A stretch of DNA of 64,000 nt from Acidobacteriaceae bacterium KBS 89 (GTDB lineage: Bacteria > Acidobacteriota > Terriglobia > Terriglobales > Acidobacteriaceae), in assembly GCA_000381605.1 (NCBI GenBank), contig KB906755.1, forward strand, positions 124,001-188,000. Reading direction: 5' to 3'. Below are positions 1 to 8,644 of this stretch, one piece after another (within the stretch, counting starts at the first letter, position 1; each line of letters opens with the position of its first letter). The notes under the pieces are model-generated. The model was not told the DNA's origin and ran no database searches. It saw only the letters and a list, made by a program, of their open reading frames with translations. Position numbers and translations under genes: made by a program.

Positions 1-944
<944 letters not shown>

Positions 945-1030
945 CAGCTTGCCCAGTTTCGCATATTGTTCGTGTGGAGGCGAAGACTGGATGAAGGTGA
1001 GGAGTTGCTAGCTTGATGCGGTGTGTGGAT

Positions 1031-1531
1031 TCAGGGGAAGGATTTGAAATTGATTTCGACTCTCAGGTCGACTGCAACGGGTTTTCCTTGAAAGAGGGCT
1101 GGTTTGAATCGATATTGTTCGACAGCATCGAGGCAGATCATTCGTGTTTCGATCGCAAGGTCCCCGTTGTCTTGGTTTTTGGAGGCGGATGATGCCGGTG
1201 AAATATGCACATCGGTCGGTTTGCCGTCCGTGCCAACGGTAAAAGCAACGATGCACTGTTGGCGATTGATATTGTGCATTTTTTTCGCGAACTCCGGCTC
1301 TACAGAGTGGAAAAGGACGGGAGGTGTAACTTCGTCCCCAATGTGATACTTGCCGGAGGCATCCGGGTTGGGCTTCGGTTGGTGTGGGGTTGCTGTATTA
1401 ACTGGCTGGTTGCCGACGGAGGGAGAGATCGCAGATGGAGTTTGCTGAGCGGCTGCCACTCGGCCCGGCGAAAGTGCTACTGGCAAACCGCCAAGCAATA
1501 CAGTCAAACAAAGTCTTGAGAAAGCGGCCAT
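1031..1531 (-). CDS. Periplasmic TonB C-terminal-domain protein
   Basis: This 166-residue protein has a signal peptide at about residues 1-28 (hydrophobic LCLTVLLGGLPVAL, then an Ala-rich cleavage region). A Pro/Ser/Thr-rich linker follows, and then a domain at about 70-165 that resembles the TonB C-terminal fold. The pattern supporting this is PPVLFHSVEPEFAKK, then CIVAFTVGTDGKPTDVHI, then AVEQYRFKPAL and VAVDLRVEINF. In classical TonB this domain contacts outer-membrane receptors. Here there is no N-terminal membrane anchor or ExbB/ExbD neighbour, so it is probably a secreted stand-alone TonB-like domain, a type that appears common in Acidobacteriota. The start is ATG 1531, with GAGGG upstream. 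Two cysteines (CIVAF, MICLD) could form a disulfide. Confidence 0.7.
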   Translation of the reverse strand: MAAFSRLCLTVLLGGLPVALSPGRVAAAQQTPSAISPSVGNQPVNTATPHQPKPNPDASGKYHIGDEVTPPVLFHSVEPEFAKKMHNINRQQCIVAFTVGTDGKPTDVHISPASSASKNQDNGDLAIETRMICLDAVEQYRFKPALFQGKPVAVDLRVEINFKSFP

Positions 1532-1613
1532 CTTATCCCTCTTTATTTCAGGAAGAGGTTAGCATGTCTGCCTGAGACCAAATCACATCGGGTACTAAGT
1601 TGAGAGGAGCAAT

Positions 1614-2618
1614 ATGGCTCGTTCGCGACGAGGGTTCTTGACTGGAGCGGCAGCGACGATCGGGGCGATGCCGTTGGCGCGGCCGGCGATGGCTGTGGGT
1701 AAAGATCCGGTTTCGCCGGATGCGATTTTGTCGCTCTTCAAGTCGCTGCCCGGGGATGTGGCGATCAAGATTTTTGCGCCTGCGGTGAATGGGAAACCCG
1801 AGTTTCTGGTGGAGTCGAACGCTTCGAAGATGATGTTTGTGGGGAGCGCGATCAAGACGTTTATCTTGTGCGAGGCGTTGCGGCAGGCGGATTCGGCCGA
1901 TGTGGTGCAGACCCTGACGGCGAAGCAACTGACGCTTGACGCGAGCGTGTGGTCGGTGGATAGTGCGACGTTCAATCCGCCGAATTTGATCGGCAAGGTC
2001 TCGCAGCGTACTGCGCTCGAAGCGATGATTCTGCACAGCGACAATACGGCAACAGACATGTCCATTCAACAGGTGGGGCCGGAGAAGGTGCGCGAACAGA
2101 TTGCTTCGATGGGGTTGAAGAACACGATGGTTCCCGATAGTACGCGCGTGTTCTTCGGCTATCTTCTCGGGTCGAAGAGCTACAAGACGTTTAGCTGGGA
2201 GGAGATCGGAGCGGCGGCGAACCTTCCGATTGTCAATTCTCCGATGAACAAGGTGCAGACGCTGGCGTCTTCGGCGGACGATTTCGTGTCGTATTATTCG
2301 CGTGCGCTGCAGGGTGAGTTCTTCAAGAACAAAGCGACGCTGAGCGAGTTTAGGCGCATACTTGCGATGGGCGACGCCATATGGCTGTTACCACTTCCTT
2401 TAGGTATTAGTGCGTTTGTGAAGGGTGGAAGCATCGATGTTATCGGCTATCATGCAGTGTGTGTGCCGGGAGGGATGCTCTTTGATGGCCGGTGGGTCTA
2501 TTTCTGTCTAACCATCAACTGGTATTCAAAGGCGGAGACCGACGTGGATACAGTCAACGCATTTATTGCGGCCGGAAGCCGTGCACTGACAATGGTGAAG
2601 GAAGCTCTCTCTGCTTAA
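1614..2618 (+). CDS. Tat-exported class A beta-lactamase-like serine hydrolase
   Basis: This 334-residue protein belongs to the serine beta-lactamase/penicillin-binding fold (beta-lactamase2 type). A twin-arginine signal (RSRRGFLTG, residues 3-11) predicts folded export to the periplasm. The catalytic motifs occur in the right order: SxxK as S78-A-I-K81, SDN at 142-144, and KGGS near residue 270 in the KTG position. No clear omega-loop glutamate motif (ExxLN) was identified by eye, so hydrolysis of beta-lactams is uncertain and the substrate may be another ester or amide. The start ATG at 1614 has GAGGAG five bases upstream. It is divergent from the TonB-domain gene, about 80 nt away. It is followed by a rhodanese gene on the same strand. 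Confidence 0.78.
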   Translation: MARSRRGFLTGAAATIGAMPLARPAMAVGKDPVSPDAILSLFKSLPGDVAIKIFAPAVNGKPEFLVESNASKMMFVGSAIKTFILCEALRQADSADVVQTLTAKQLTLDASVWSVDSATFNPPNLIGKVSQRTALEAMILHSDNTATDMSIQQVGPEKVREQIASMGLKNTMVPDSTRVFFGYLLGSKSYKTFSWEEIGAAANLPIVNSPMNKVQTLASSADDFVSYYSRALQGEFFKNKATLSEFRRILAMGDAIWLLPLPLGISAFVKGGSIDVIGYHAVCVPGGMLFDGRWVYFCLTINWYSKAETDVDTVNAFIAAGSRALTMVKEALSA

Positions 2619-2698
2619 GAGACTGCTGGTGGGAAATCTGAGCATCTTTCAAGGGCCCTGATCAATCTGATATTGAATAATGTCAGTGGAGGTTGCCT

Positions 2699-3148
2699 AT
2701 GTATCTGATTGCGATTTGCGCAGTTGGGTTTATCGTCCTGATCTTCGGGATCTTCAGGATGAAGCAGCTGCGCGACAGGCAGAAGCTGGAGAGATACAGC
2801 ATCGACGCCGATGAACTGCATACACTGCTCGAGGCGAAGAAGGACATTCTTGTTTTGGATGTCCGGCAGCCGCTCGATCTGCTGGCGCACTCGGAGATTA
2901 TTCCTGGAGCGAGACGCCTACCACCGAAAGACGTTATGGAGCAGGCGGCGATGCTTCCCAAAGACAAGGACTCGGTGCTTTATTGCACGTGCGTGAGCGA
3001 GAAGACCAGCCGGATGATTCTGGAGCAAGCGCTGGCGTTGCAGTTCACGCGAATTAAATTTCTCAAAGGTGGATTAGCCGGCTGGAAGGCAAAAGGTTAT
3101 CCAGTAGAGCTGTATACCAAGCCTTTTCATCTCGATACCGCGAGTTAG
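2699..3148 (+). CDS. Membrane-anchored rhodanese-like protein
   Basis: This is a rhodanese-domain protein of about 149 residues, likely a sulfurtransferase or a persulfide- or redox-handling protein. Residues 2-20 form an N-terminal transmembrane helix, which is followed by a basic stretch. The single rhodanese domain spans about 34-140, with LVLDVRQPLDL, the G-A-R-R-L-P segment and the active-site loop starting at C96 (YCTCVSEKTS). The second cysteine, C98, makes a CxC in the loop. The ATG at 2699 was chosen over the in-frame TTG at 2693 because GGAGG at 2688-2692 sits six bases before the ATG and directly abuts the TTG. The domain should face either side of the membrane depending on helix topology, which is not resolved here. 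Confidence 0.82.
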   Translation: MYLIAICAVGFIVLIFGIFRMKQLRDRQKLERYSIDADELHTLLEAKKDILVLDVRQPLDLLAHSEIIPGARRLPPKDVMEQAAMLPKDKDSVLYCTCVSEKTSRMILEQALALQFTRIKFLKGGLAGWKAKGYPVELYTKPFHLDTAS

Positions 3149-3292
3149 CCAACGTGTGGGTGCAATGCGGACGGACAAAAAAATCTATGCTGAGTTAAAA
3201 TAGGTGCTGTCGGGCAGCAGGTGCTGTCTAAACATGTCAAAATCGGTATGAGTCGATGAGAAAGCGCCAAGTTAGTGGGGGACACTATATTG

Positions 3293-4012
3293 ATGCCATC
3301 GAAGACGACCACTGAAGCTGAAATTCAGCAAGAGTACTATGCTGAAAATGCTCACAGATATAACGAGATGCATGGCCGGAAAAAGGACGAGCATTACCTC
3401 GCGCTGGCTCTTCTGATTGCGACTCTTGACTATTTTGAGATTGAATCGATTCTTGACATTGGGTCGGGGACTGGACGCGCGGTCGCGTATGTGAAAGGGA
3501 AGTGCCCCGGGAAAAAGATCGTCGGAATTGAGACCGTCAGGGAGTTGCGTGAAGTGGGTTATCAGAACGGGCTCTCGCGTGAAGATTTGAAAGAAGGCAA
3601 TGCGCTGAACCTGGATTTTCAGGATGGCGAGTTCGATATGGTTTGCGAATTCGGAGTGCTGCACCATGTCAAGAGCCCGGAGAGGGTAGTGTCAGAGATG
3701 CTTCGCGTTGCGAAGAAGGCCGTTTATATCTCCGATTCGAATAATTTCGGGCAGGGGTCGGCTGCCGCGCGAATGATAAAACAACTGCTCAATTCGTTGG
3801 GTTTGTGGAAGGCGGCGACTCTCATTCAGACGAGAGGAAAGGGGTACTACCTTTCCAAGGAAGACGGGCTCGCTTACTCCTATTCCGTTTTCGACAGCTA
3901 CAAACAGATTGAGGAAAAATGTAAGCGCATTCACTTGCTAAATACGGCGCCAGGGAAGATCAATTCTTACAGAACTGCGACGCATGTGGCGCTCCTGGGC
4001 GTTAAAGATTAG
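3293..4012 (+). CDS. Class I SAM-dependent methyltransferase
   Basis: This protein of about 239 residues has a class I methyltransferase fold. Motif I reads ILDIGSGTGRA, followed by IVGIETV (motif II region), the post-motif segment DGEFDMVCEFGVLHHV, and RVVSEMLRVAKKAVYISDSNN. The HHV segment is typical of Methyltransf_11/25 proteins. The C-terminal half (KQLLNSLGLW onward) resembles small-molecule or glycan methyltransferases, but the substrate cannot be read from sequence. The start is uncertain: GTG 3275 and TTG 3290 are in frame upstream of ATG 3293. The ATG is listed because it is the only ATG near the conserved region. The downstream gene is convergent, so this appears to be a single-gene transcript. 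Confidence 0.75.
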   Translation: MPSKTTTEAEIQQEYYAENAHRYNEMHGRKKDEHYLALALLIATLDYFEIESILDIGSGTGRAVAYVKGKCPGKKIVGIETVRELREVGYQNGLSREDLKEGNALNLDFQDGEFDMVCEFGVLHHVKSPERVVSEMLRVAKKAVYISDSNNFGQGSAAARMIKQLLNSLGLWKAATLIQTRGKGYYLSKEDGLAYSYSVFDSYKQIEEKCKRIHLLNTAPGKINSYRTATHVALLGVKD

Positions 4013-4040
4013 GCCGCCGATAGCGCACTGTGCTTTGTTG

Positions 4041-4475
4041 TCAGGGTGTAGTGGTGGCGGGCTTGTTCTTCCATGCGCCTACGATTGCGCCGATGAGGAT
4101 GAGCTCGATGAGGTAGTAGCCCGTATAGATGAAATAGATCTGAAAGGTGCGGACTTCAAAGATGTATGCCTTGGCCCAGCTGGTTGCGATGAAGCCAAAC
4201 CAGATAGCGACCGCGCAGAGAATGCCGCGGCGGGCGGTCTGTTTGCCTAAGGCCTGGATGCAGATGCTGAGGACGGCAGCGACAATGATTGAGCAGATGA
4301 TGGCGGTGGCGTATTGAACGGCTGGGTTGAGGCCAGTGCTAACCAACCACTCTCTGGTGCGGCCGATGCCTGTGAGCCACTCATTCATGAAGACACTGAA
4401 CCAAAGCGCCTCGAAGATAAATGAGGCGATGGCCGCGACGAGGATCGCTACCCAGTTGAGTCGTATGTTGCTCAT
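4041..4475 (-). CDS. DUF1761-like four-helix membrane protein
   Basis: This 144-residue integral membrane protein starts with NWVAILVAAIASFIFEALWF, a pattern typical of the DUF1761 family: an N-terminal helix with Asn/Trp followed by F-E-x-x-W-F. Four hydrophobic segments are visible, at about residues 8-30, 53-75, 86-104 and 113-136. The function of the family is unknown. The start was set at the ATG at 4475, because the longer open frame upstream has no homology and overlaps the oxidoreductase gene. It lies downstream of the aldehyde oxidoreductase operon on the same strand, 68 nt away, and may be co-transcribed. Nothing ties it functionally to that operon. Confidence 0.72.
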   Translation of the reverse strand: MSNIRLNWVAILVAAIASFIFEALWFSVFMNEWLTGIGRTREWLVSTGLNPAVQYATAIICSIIVAAVLSICIQALGKQTARRGILCAVAIWFGFIATSWAKAYIFEVRTFQIYFIYTGYYLIELILIGAIVGAWKNKPATTTP

Positions 4476-4543
4476 CCTGCCCTCCGCTAAATTGTCCCTT
4501 GGTTGTTGCAGGGAGCATATAGCGGGGGCGAGGGATGCGCAAG

Positions 4544-6769
4544 TCAGGCGTTCATGATCTTGTCGAGCGTGATGGGAAGGTCGCGAACGCGTTTGCCGGT
4601 GGCGTTGTAGATGGCGTTTGCGATGGCGGCGGCGGCTCCGGTGATGCCGATCTCTCCGATGCCTCGGGAGCCGAGCGGGTTGAACTTGTAGTCGGGGATG
4701 TCGAGGGCGGTGACGTCGATCTGGTGGATGTCGGCGTTGACGGGGACGTGGTAGTCGGCGAAGTTCTCGTTGACGGTGCGGCCGAAGGTTGGGTCGATGA
4801 GGGTCTCTTCGTGGAGGGCCATGCTGACTCCCCAGACGACGCCGCCGACGAGTTGGTTGATGCCGGTCGTCTGATTGATGAGCGTGCCGATGTCGTAGGT
4901 GCCGACCATGCGGCACACTTGCACCATGTGAGTGTCGGCATCGACGGCGACCTCAGCGAAGATGGCGCCCCAGGAGTGCGAGGAAAACGTGTCGCGATCT
5001 TTGGCGAGCTCGGAAGTGGCGATGGCTTCTACGGGCGTGTCGCCGTTGCGGCCGAGGAGGGTAGTGAAGGTTTCAGATCTTTGCGGATTGGATTTGAGGA
5101 AGAGCTTGCCATCTTTGGTCTGGACGTCTTCTTCGGCGGCGCCGTGGAGAGGTGATTGCGTGTCGGCGATGGCTAGTTGGACGAGCTTGAGTTTTGCCTT
5201 TACGGCGGCATCGTAGACGCCTGGGCACACCGAAGCCGCTGTGGTTGAGCCGCCGGAGCCGCCCGAAGGGGGAAGCGTGGAGTCCCCGAGTTTGACGTCG
5301 ACGAGTGCGGGGTCGAGGAAGAGTGTATCGGCTGCGGTCTGGGCGAGGATGGTGTAAGTTCCGGTTCCAAGATCCTGCGTGCCGACGCCGACGAAGACGC
5401 GGCCATTCGGAAGGATGCGGACTATCGCCGAGGAGGGGCGGCGTCCTGCTCCGTAGTTGGCGGTGGCCATGCCATAGCCGATGAGCTTATTGCCTTCGCG
5501 GTGCTGACCGGTTTGTGCGGTGCGTTTGGACCAGCCGAAGCGGTCGGCGGCCTGAGTGTAGCACTCGCGGAGATGCTTACTGGACCATGGAAGGCCTTGG
5601 CGTGGATCTTTTTCGGCATAGTTGATGAGGCGAAGCTGGATGGGGTCGATGTTGAGTTTTTCGGCGAGTTCGTCGAGTGCGATCTCGAGGCCGACGCTGC
5701 CAGTGGCTTCGCCGGGCGCGCGCATCCAGGTGCCCATGCCGAGGTTGAGGTCGACAAGGCTGTGGCTGGTGGTTAGCGATTCGCTGTCGTAGAGGAGCGC
5801 GGTCGCACCTGCGGCGCTCTCGATCCAGTCGGAGATAAGAGAGGTGTAGCAGGTGGAGTCGTGCTGCTGCAGGAGGAGTTTGCCGTCGGAGGAGGCGGCG
5901 AGTTTGATGTGCTGGGAGGTGTTGGGACGTGAACCAACGGGGCCGAACATCTGGTTGCGGCCGAGAACGAGTTTCACCGGGCGCTGCGCAACCTTGGCAG
6001 CCATCGCTGCGAGGATAGTGTGGGACCAGACGTAACCCTTGGAGCCGAAGCCACCGCCGGTGAATGGGCACTGGACATGGACGTTGGCGGGTGGGATGGA
6101 GAAGGCGCGGGCGAGCGACGACTGGGCGCCGGAGATACCCTGAGTGGCGTCGTAGACGTTCAGTTTGTCTCCTTCCCATGAGGCTACGGTGGCGTGCGGC
6201 TCCATCGGATTGTGGTTCTGGATGGGCGTCGAGTAGGTCTGGTCGATGACGACTGTGGCTTTAGCGAGCGAGGCCTGAGGATCGCCGCGGTGCGAGTCGC
6301 CACCGCCTCGTTTGGGGGCGCGAGCGTCTTTGAGCACAGCATTGAAGTCGAGTTTGGCTGGCTGCGCCTTGTACTCGATGCGTAGGAGCTTTGCGGCTTG
6401 CTCGGCTTCGGGCAGAGAGCGCGCGACGACGACGGCGATAGGCTGGCCGCTGAAGAAGACGTTGGTGTCCTGAAGGATGTTCACGTTGCCAGGGACGGTG
6501 AGTTTGGGCGCGTTGAAGGGCGTAATGATGGAGTGGACGCCGGCTGCGCGTGTGGCGGCGGCCTGGTCGATGGAGGCGATGGTGCCTGAGGGTATGGTGG
6601 CCTGGACGACGTAGGCGTAGGCGATGTTTTCGACCGGGAACTCGGCTGCGTATTTCGCGCGGCCAGTCACTTTGGCGAGGCCATCGTAGCGGTGGCTGAG
6701 CTGGCGTCTTCCGAGCTTGGCGTGGGTCTGATGGTCCTGGGGGTCTTGATGGTCCTGGGGGGCGATCAT
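4544..6769 (-). CDS. paoC: PaoC-like molybdopterin-binding subunit of aldehyde oxidoreductase
   Basis: This is the catalytic large subunit (741 residues; E. coli PaoC is about the same length) of a xanthine-oxidase-family periplasmic aldehyde oxidoreductase, which oxidises aldehydes to acids with water as oxygen donor. Visible features are the alpha/beta hammerhead entry (YDGLAKVTGRAKYAAEF), the molybdopterin loops (CPFTGGGFGSKGYVW and GVGTQDLGTGTYT) and the C-terminal GSRGIGEIGITGA, whose Glu (about residue 706) corresponds to the catalytic base. The start at ATG 6769 overlaps the stop of the FAD subunit gene by four bases (ATGA). The open frame extends much further upstream but only as antisense or other-frame sequence. 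An insert between the hammerhead and later domains carries a Lys/Arg/Gly-rich loop. No Tat signal is present; export would be by hitchhiking on the small subunit. Confidence 0.88.
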   Translation of the reverse strand: MIAPQDHQDPQDHQTHAKLGRRQLSHRYDGLAKVTGRAKYAAEFPVENIAYAYVVQATIPSGTIASIDQAAATRAAGVHSIITPFNAPKLTVPGNVNILQDTNVFFSGQPIAVVVARSLPEAEQAAKLLRIEYKAQPAKLDFNAVLKDARAPKRGGGDSHRGDPQASLAKATVVIDQTYSTPIQNHNPMEPHATVASWEGDKLNVYDATQGISGAQSSLARAFSIPPANVHVQCPFTGGGFGSKGYVWSHTILAAMAAKVAQRPVKLVLGRNQMFGPVGSRPNTSQHIKLAASSDGKLLLQQHDSTCYTSLISDWIESAAGATALLYDSESLTTSHSLVDLNLGMGTWMRAPGEATGSVGLEIALDELAEKLNIDPIQLRLINYAEKDPRQGLPWSSKHLRECYTQAADRFGWSKRTAQTGQHREGNKLIGYGMATANYGAGRRPSSAIVRILPNGRVFVGVGTQDLGTGTYTILAQTAADTLFLDPALVDVKLGDSTLPPSGGSGGSTTAASVCPGVYDAAVKAKLKLVQLAIADTQSPLHGAAEEDVQTKDGKLFLKSNPQRSETFTTLLGRNGDTPVEAIATSELAKDRDTFSSHSWGAIFAEVAVDADTHMVQVCRMVGTYDIGTLINQTTGINQLVGGVVWGVSMALHEETLIDPTFGRTVNENFADYHVPVNADIHQIDVTALDIPDYKFNPLGSRGIGEIGITGAAAAIANAIYNATGKRVRDLPITLDKIMNA

Positions 6770-7755
6770 GCCTGAACTCCTTGTGCAGCGAGGGTGAGAG
6801 CGCGCACGATGCTTTGCTTTGCGAGTTCGATCTTGAAGGCGTTGTGCTCTGTGGGCTTCGCTCCGGCGACGGCCAGGTCGGCGGCTTTTTTGAAGGCTGC
6901 CGGGCTGGGCGTTGCGCCGACGAGAGATTTCTCCGCTTCGAGGGAGCGCCAGGGTTTGTGGGCGACGCCGCCGAGGGCGAGGCCAGCGGACTGGATGGTG
7001 TTGCCGTTCATCGCAAGGCCTGCCGCTACTGATACCAGCGCGAAGGCGTAGCTCTGGCGATCTCGCACCTTGAGGTAGTAGGAGTGCTTTGCGAACTTCG
7101 GCGCGGGGAGCTCGACTGCGGTGATGAGCTCGTCGGGCTGAAGGTTGGTGTCGAGTTGTGGTGTGGTGCCGGGGAGACGATGGAAGTCGGCGATGGCGAT
7201 GGTGCGTTGGCCCTTGGGGCCGGTGACGTGAATGGTGGCGTTGAGCGCGGCGAGGGCGACGTTCATATCGCTGGGATTGGTGGCGATACACTCATCGCTC
7301 GCTCCAAGGATGGCGTGGTTGCGGTTGAAGCCTTTGATTGCGGCACAACCGCTGCCAGGGGTGCGCTTGTTACAAGCGGGGAAGACGGTGTCCATGAAGT
7401 AGTAGCAGCGGGTGCGCTGGAGTAGATTGCCTCCGGTGGTGGCCATGTTGCGGAGTTGCGGGGAGGCTCCGCTGAGAAGAGCTTGAGAGAGGAGGGGGTA
7501 TTTGGTGCGGATGATCTCGTGGTTGGCCAGGTCGCTGTTGCGGACGCCGGCGCCGATGGTTGTGCCGTTGCCGGAGGTGATGACGTGGGTGAGGTCGAGA
7601 TGGGTGACGTCGATGAGTGCGGTGGGTTGCTCGACGTTCGACTTCATGAGGTCGACGAGGTTGGTGCCGCCGCCAAGGAACTTCGCTCCGCGAGCGGAGA
7701 CCGCGTGGACGGCTTCGTCGGGCGCGGTGGCTCGTTGATAGTTGAACGGGTTCAT
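6766..7755 (-). CDS. paoB: PaoB-like FAD subunit with extra [4Fe-4S] cysteines
   Basis: This is the FAD-binding middle subunit (329 residues) of the PaoABC-type aldehyde oxidoreductase, passing electrons from the Fe/S clusters. The CO-dehydrogenase flavoprotein motifs are clear: FLGGGTNLVDLM (about 27-38) and ATTGGNLLQRTRC (about 105-117). The region C117, C128, C137, C156 (RCYYF, ACNKR, GSGC, DEC) matches the extra four-cysteine loop known in PaoB, which binds a [4Fe-4S] cluster absent from xanthine dehydrogenases. That is the main reason for assigning the Pao type. It overlaps both neighbours by four bases, so translation is coupled. It should assemble in the cytoplasm and leave with PaoA through Tat. 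Confidence 0.88.
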   Translation of the reverse strand: MNPFNYQRATAPDEAVHAVSARGAKFLGGGTNLVDLMKSNVEQPTALIDVTHLDLTHVITSGNGTTIGAGVRNSDLANHEIIRTKYPLLSQALLSGASPQLRNMATTGGNLLQRTRCYYFMDTVFPACNKRTPGSGCAAIKGFNRNHAILGASDECIATNPSDMNVALAALNATIHVTGPKGQRTIAIADFHRLPGTTPQLDTNLQPDELITAVELPAPKFAKHSYYLKVRDRQSYAFALVSVAAGLAMNGNTIQSAGLALGGVAHKPWRSLEAEKSLVGATPSPAAFKKAADLAVAGAKPTEHNAFKIELAKQSIVRALTLAAQGVQA

Positions 7756-8471
7756 GCCAAGGCTCCTTTCGCTGCGGCGCGGACGGCGGCGACGATGTTG
7801 GGATAGGCTCCGCAGCGGCAGATGTTGCCGCTCATGCGCTCGCGAATCTCGTTGTCGGTAAGTTCGGGTTTGCTGGTGTGGCCGGTCTCAAAGGAGACGG
7901 TGCTGAGGGTTCCGTGCTTGTGTTCTTCGAGGAGGGCAACCGCGGAGCAGATCTGGCCGGAGGTACAGTAGCCGCACTGGAAGCCGTCGTGGTCGAGAAA
8001 GGACGCCTGAACGGGGTGGAGGGTGTCGCCGTGGGCGAGGCCTTCGATGGTAGTGATCTCGGCTCCGTTGGCCATCACGGCAAGCGTGAGGCAGGAGTTG
8101 ACGCGTCGTCCGTTGAGGAGGACGGTGCAGGCTCCGCATTGGCCGTGGTCGCAGCCCTTCTTGCTGCCGGTGAGTGCGAGGTGTTCGCGCAAGGCGTCGA
8201 GAAGAGAGGTGCGGGTGTCGAGAGAGATTGACTTCGATGTTCCGTTGACCTTGAAGGTCACGTCCATCATCTGCGGTGCGGTGGCGGCAGCGGCTTGATG
8301 ATCCTGGGCTGAGGCGAGATGCGGGATGCCGGTGGCGACGGCGGCGCTCAGAATGCCGGCCGTTTTGACGAAGCTGCGGCGGGAGAGTTCGATGTCGGTG
8401 AAGGGGTTTGGCTGATCAGGAAGAATGTCGTCGAGCTGGTCTTCGATGTCGGTGCAGCGTTCGGAGCTCAT
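7752..8471 (-). CDS. paoA: PaoA-like [2Fe-2S] subunit with Tat signal
   Basis: This is the small electron-transfer subunit (239 residues) and the first gene of the operon. A twin-arginine motif (SRRSFVK, residues 30-36) lies after an unusually long N-region and is followed by a hydrophobic stretch ending at ASA. The plant-type ferredoxin cluster ligands are C107, C112, C115 and C127. The second cluster ligands are C166, C169, C218 and C220 (CGYC and CRC). These match xanthine-oxidase-family small subunits. With PaoB and PaoC it predicts a periplasmic heterotrimeric aldehyde oxidoreductase. The usual molybdenum-cofactor chaperone (PaoD/XdhC type) is not adjacent, so it must be encoded elsewhere. 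The start is ATG 8471. A 170-nt divergent intergenic region separates it from the peptidase gene. Confidence 0.9.
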   Translation of the reverse strand: MSSERCTDIEDQLDDILPDQPNPFTDIELSRRSFVKTAGILSAAVATGIPHLASAQDHQAAAATAPQMMDVTFKVNGTSKSISLDTRTSLLDALREHLALTGSKKGCDHGQCGACTVLLNGRRVNSCLTLAVMANGAEITTIEGLAHGDTLHPVQASFLDHDGFQCGYCTSGQICSAVALLEEHKHGTLSTVSFETGHTSKPELTDNEIRERMSGNICRCGAYPNIVAAVRAAAKGALA

Positions 8472-8644
8472 GGCCGATCCTCATTTTGGGTGGATGGTGG
8501 ACGGTGGATGCCGTAGGGGAGCAACTCTACGTAGACGAAATTGCCAGCCGAAAAGATGCAGGCCAAGAATGCGCATTTCGCGGGTTATCCGCGAGGTATG
8601 ATGGTCGCATTCATCAAAACGTTATCCAAATTTAAGAGGGAAAG

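Noticed and set aside
4544-7291. Extension of the molybdopterin subunit frame upstream to 7291
   Set aside because: The extra segment lies inside the FAD subunit gene in another frame and has no motif; ATG 6769 overlaps the previous stop by four bases.
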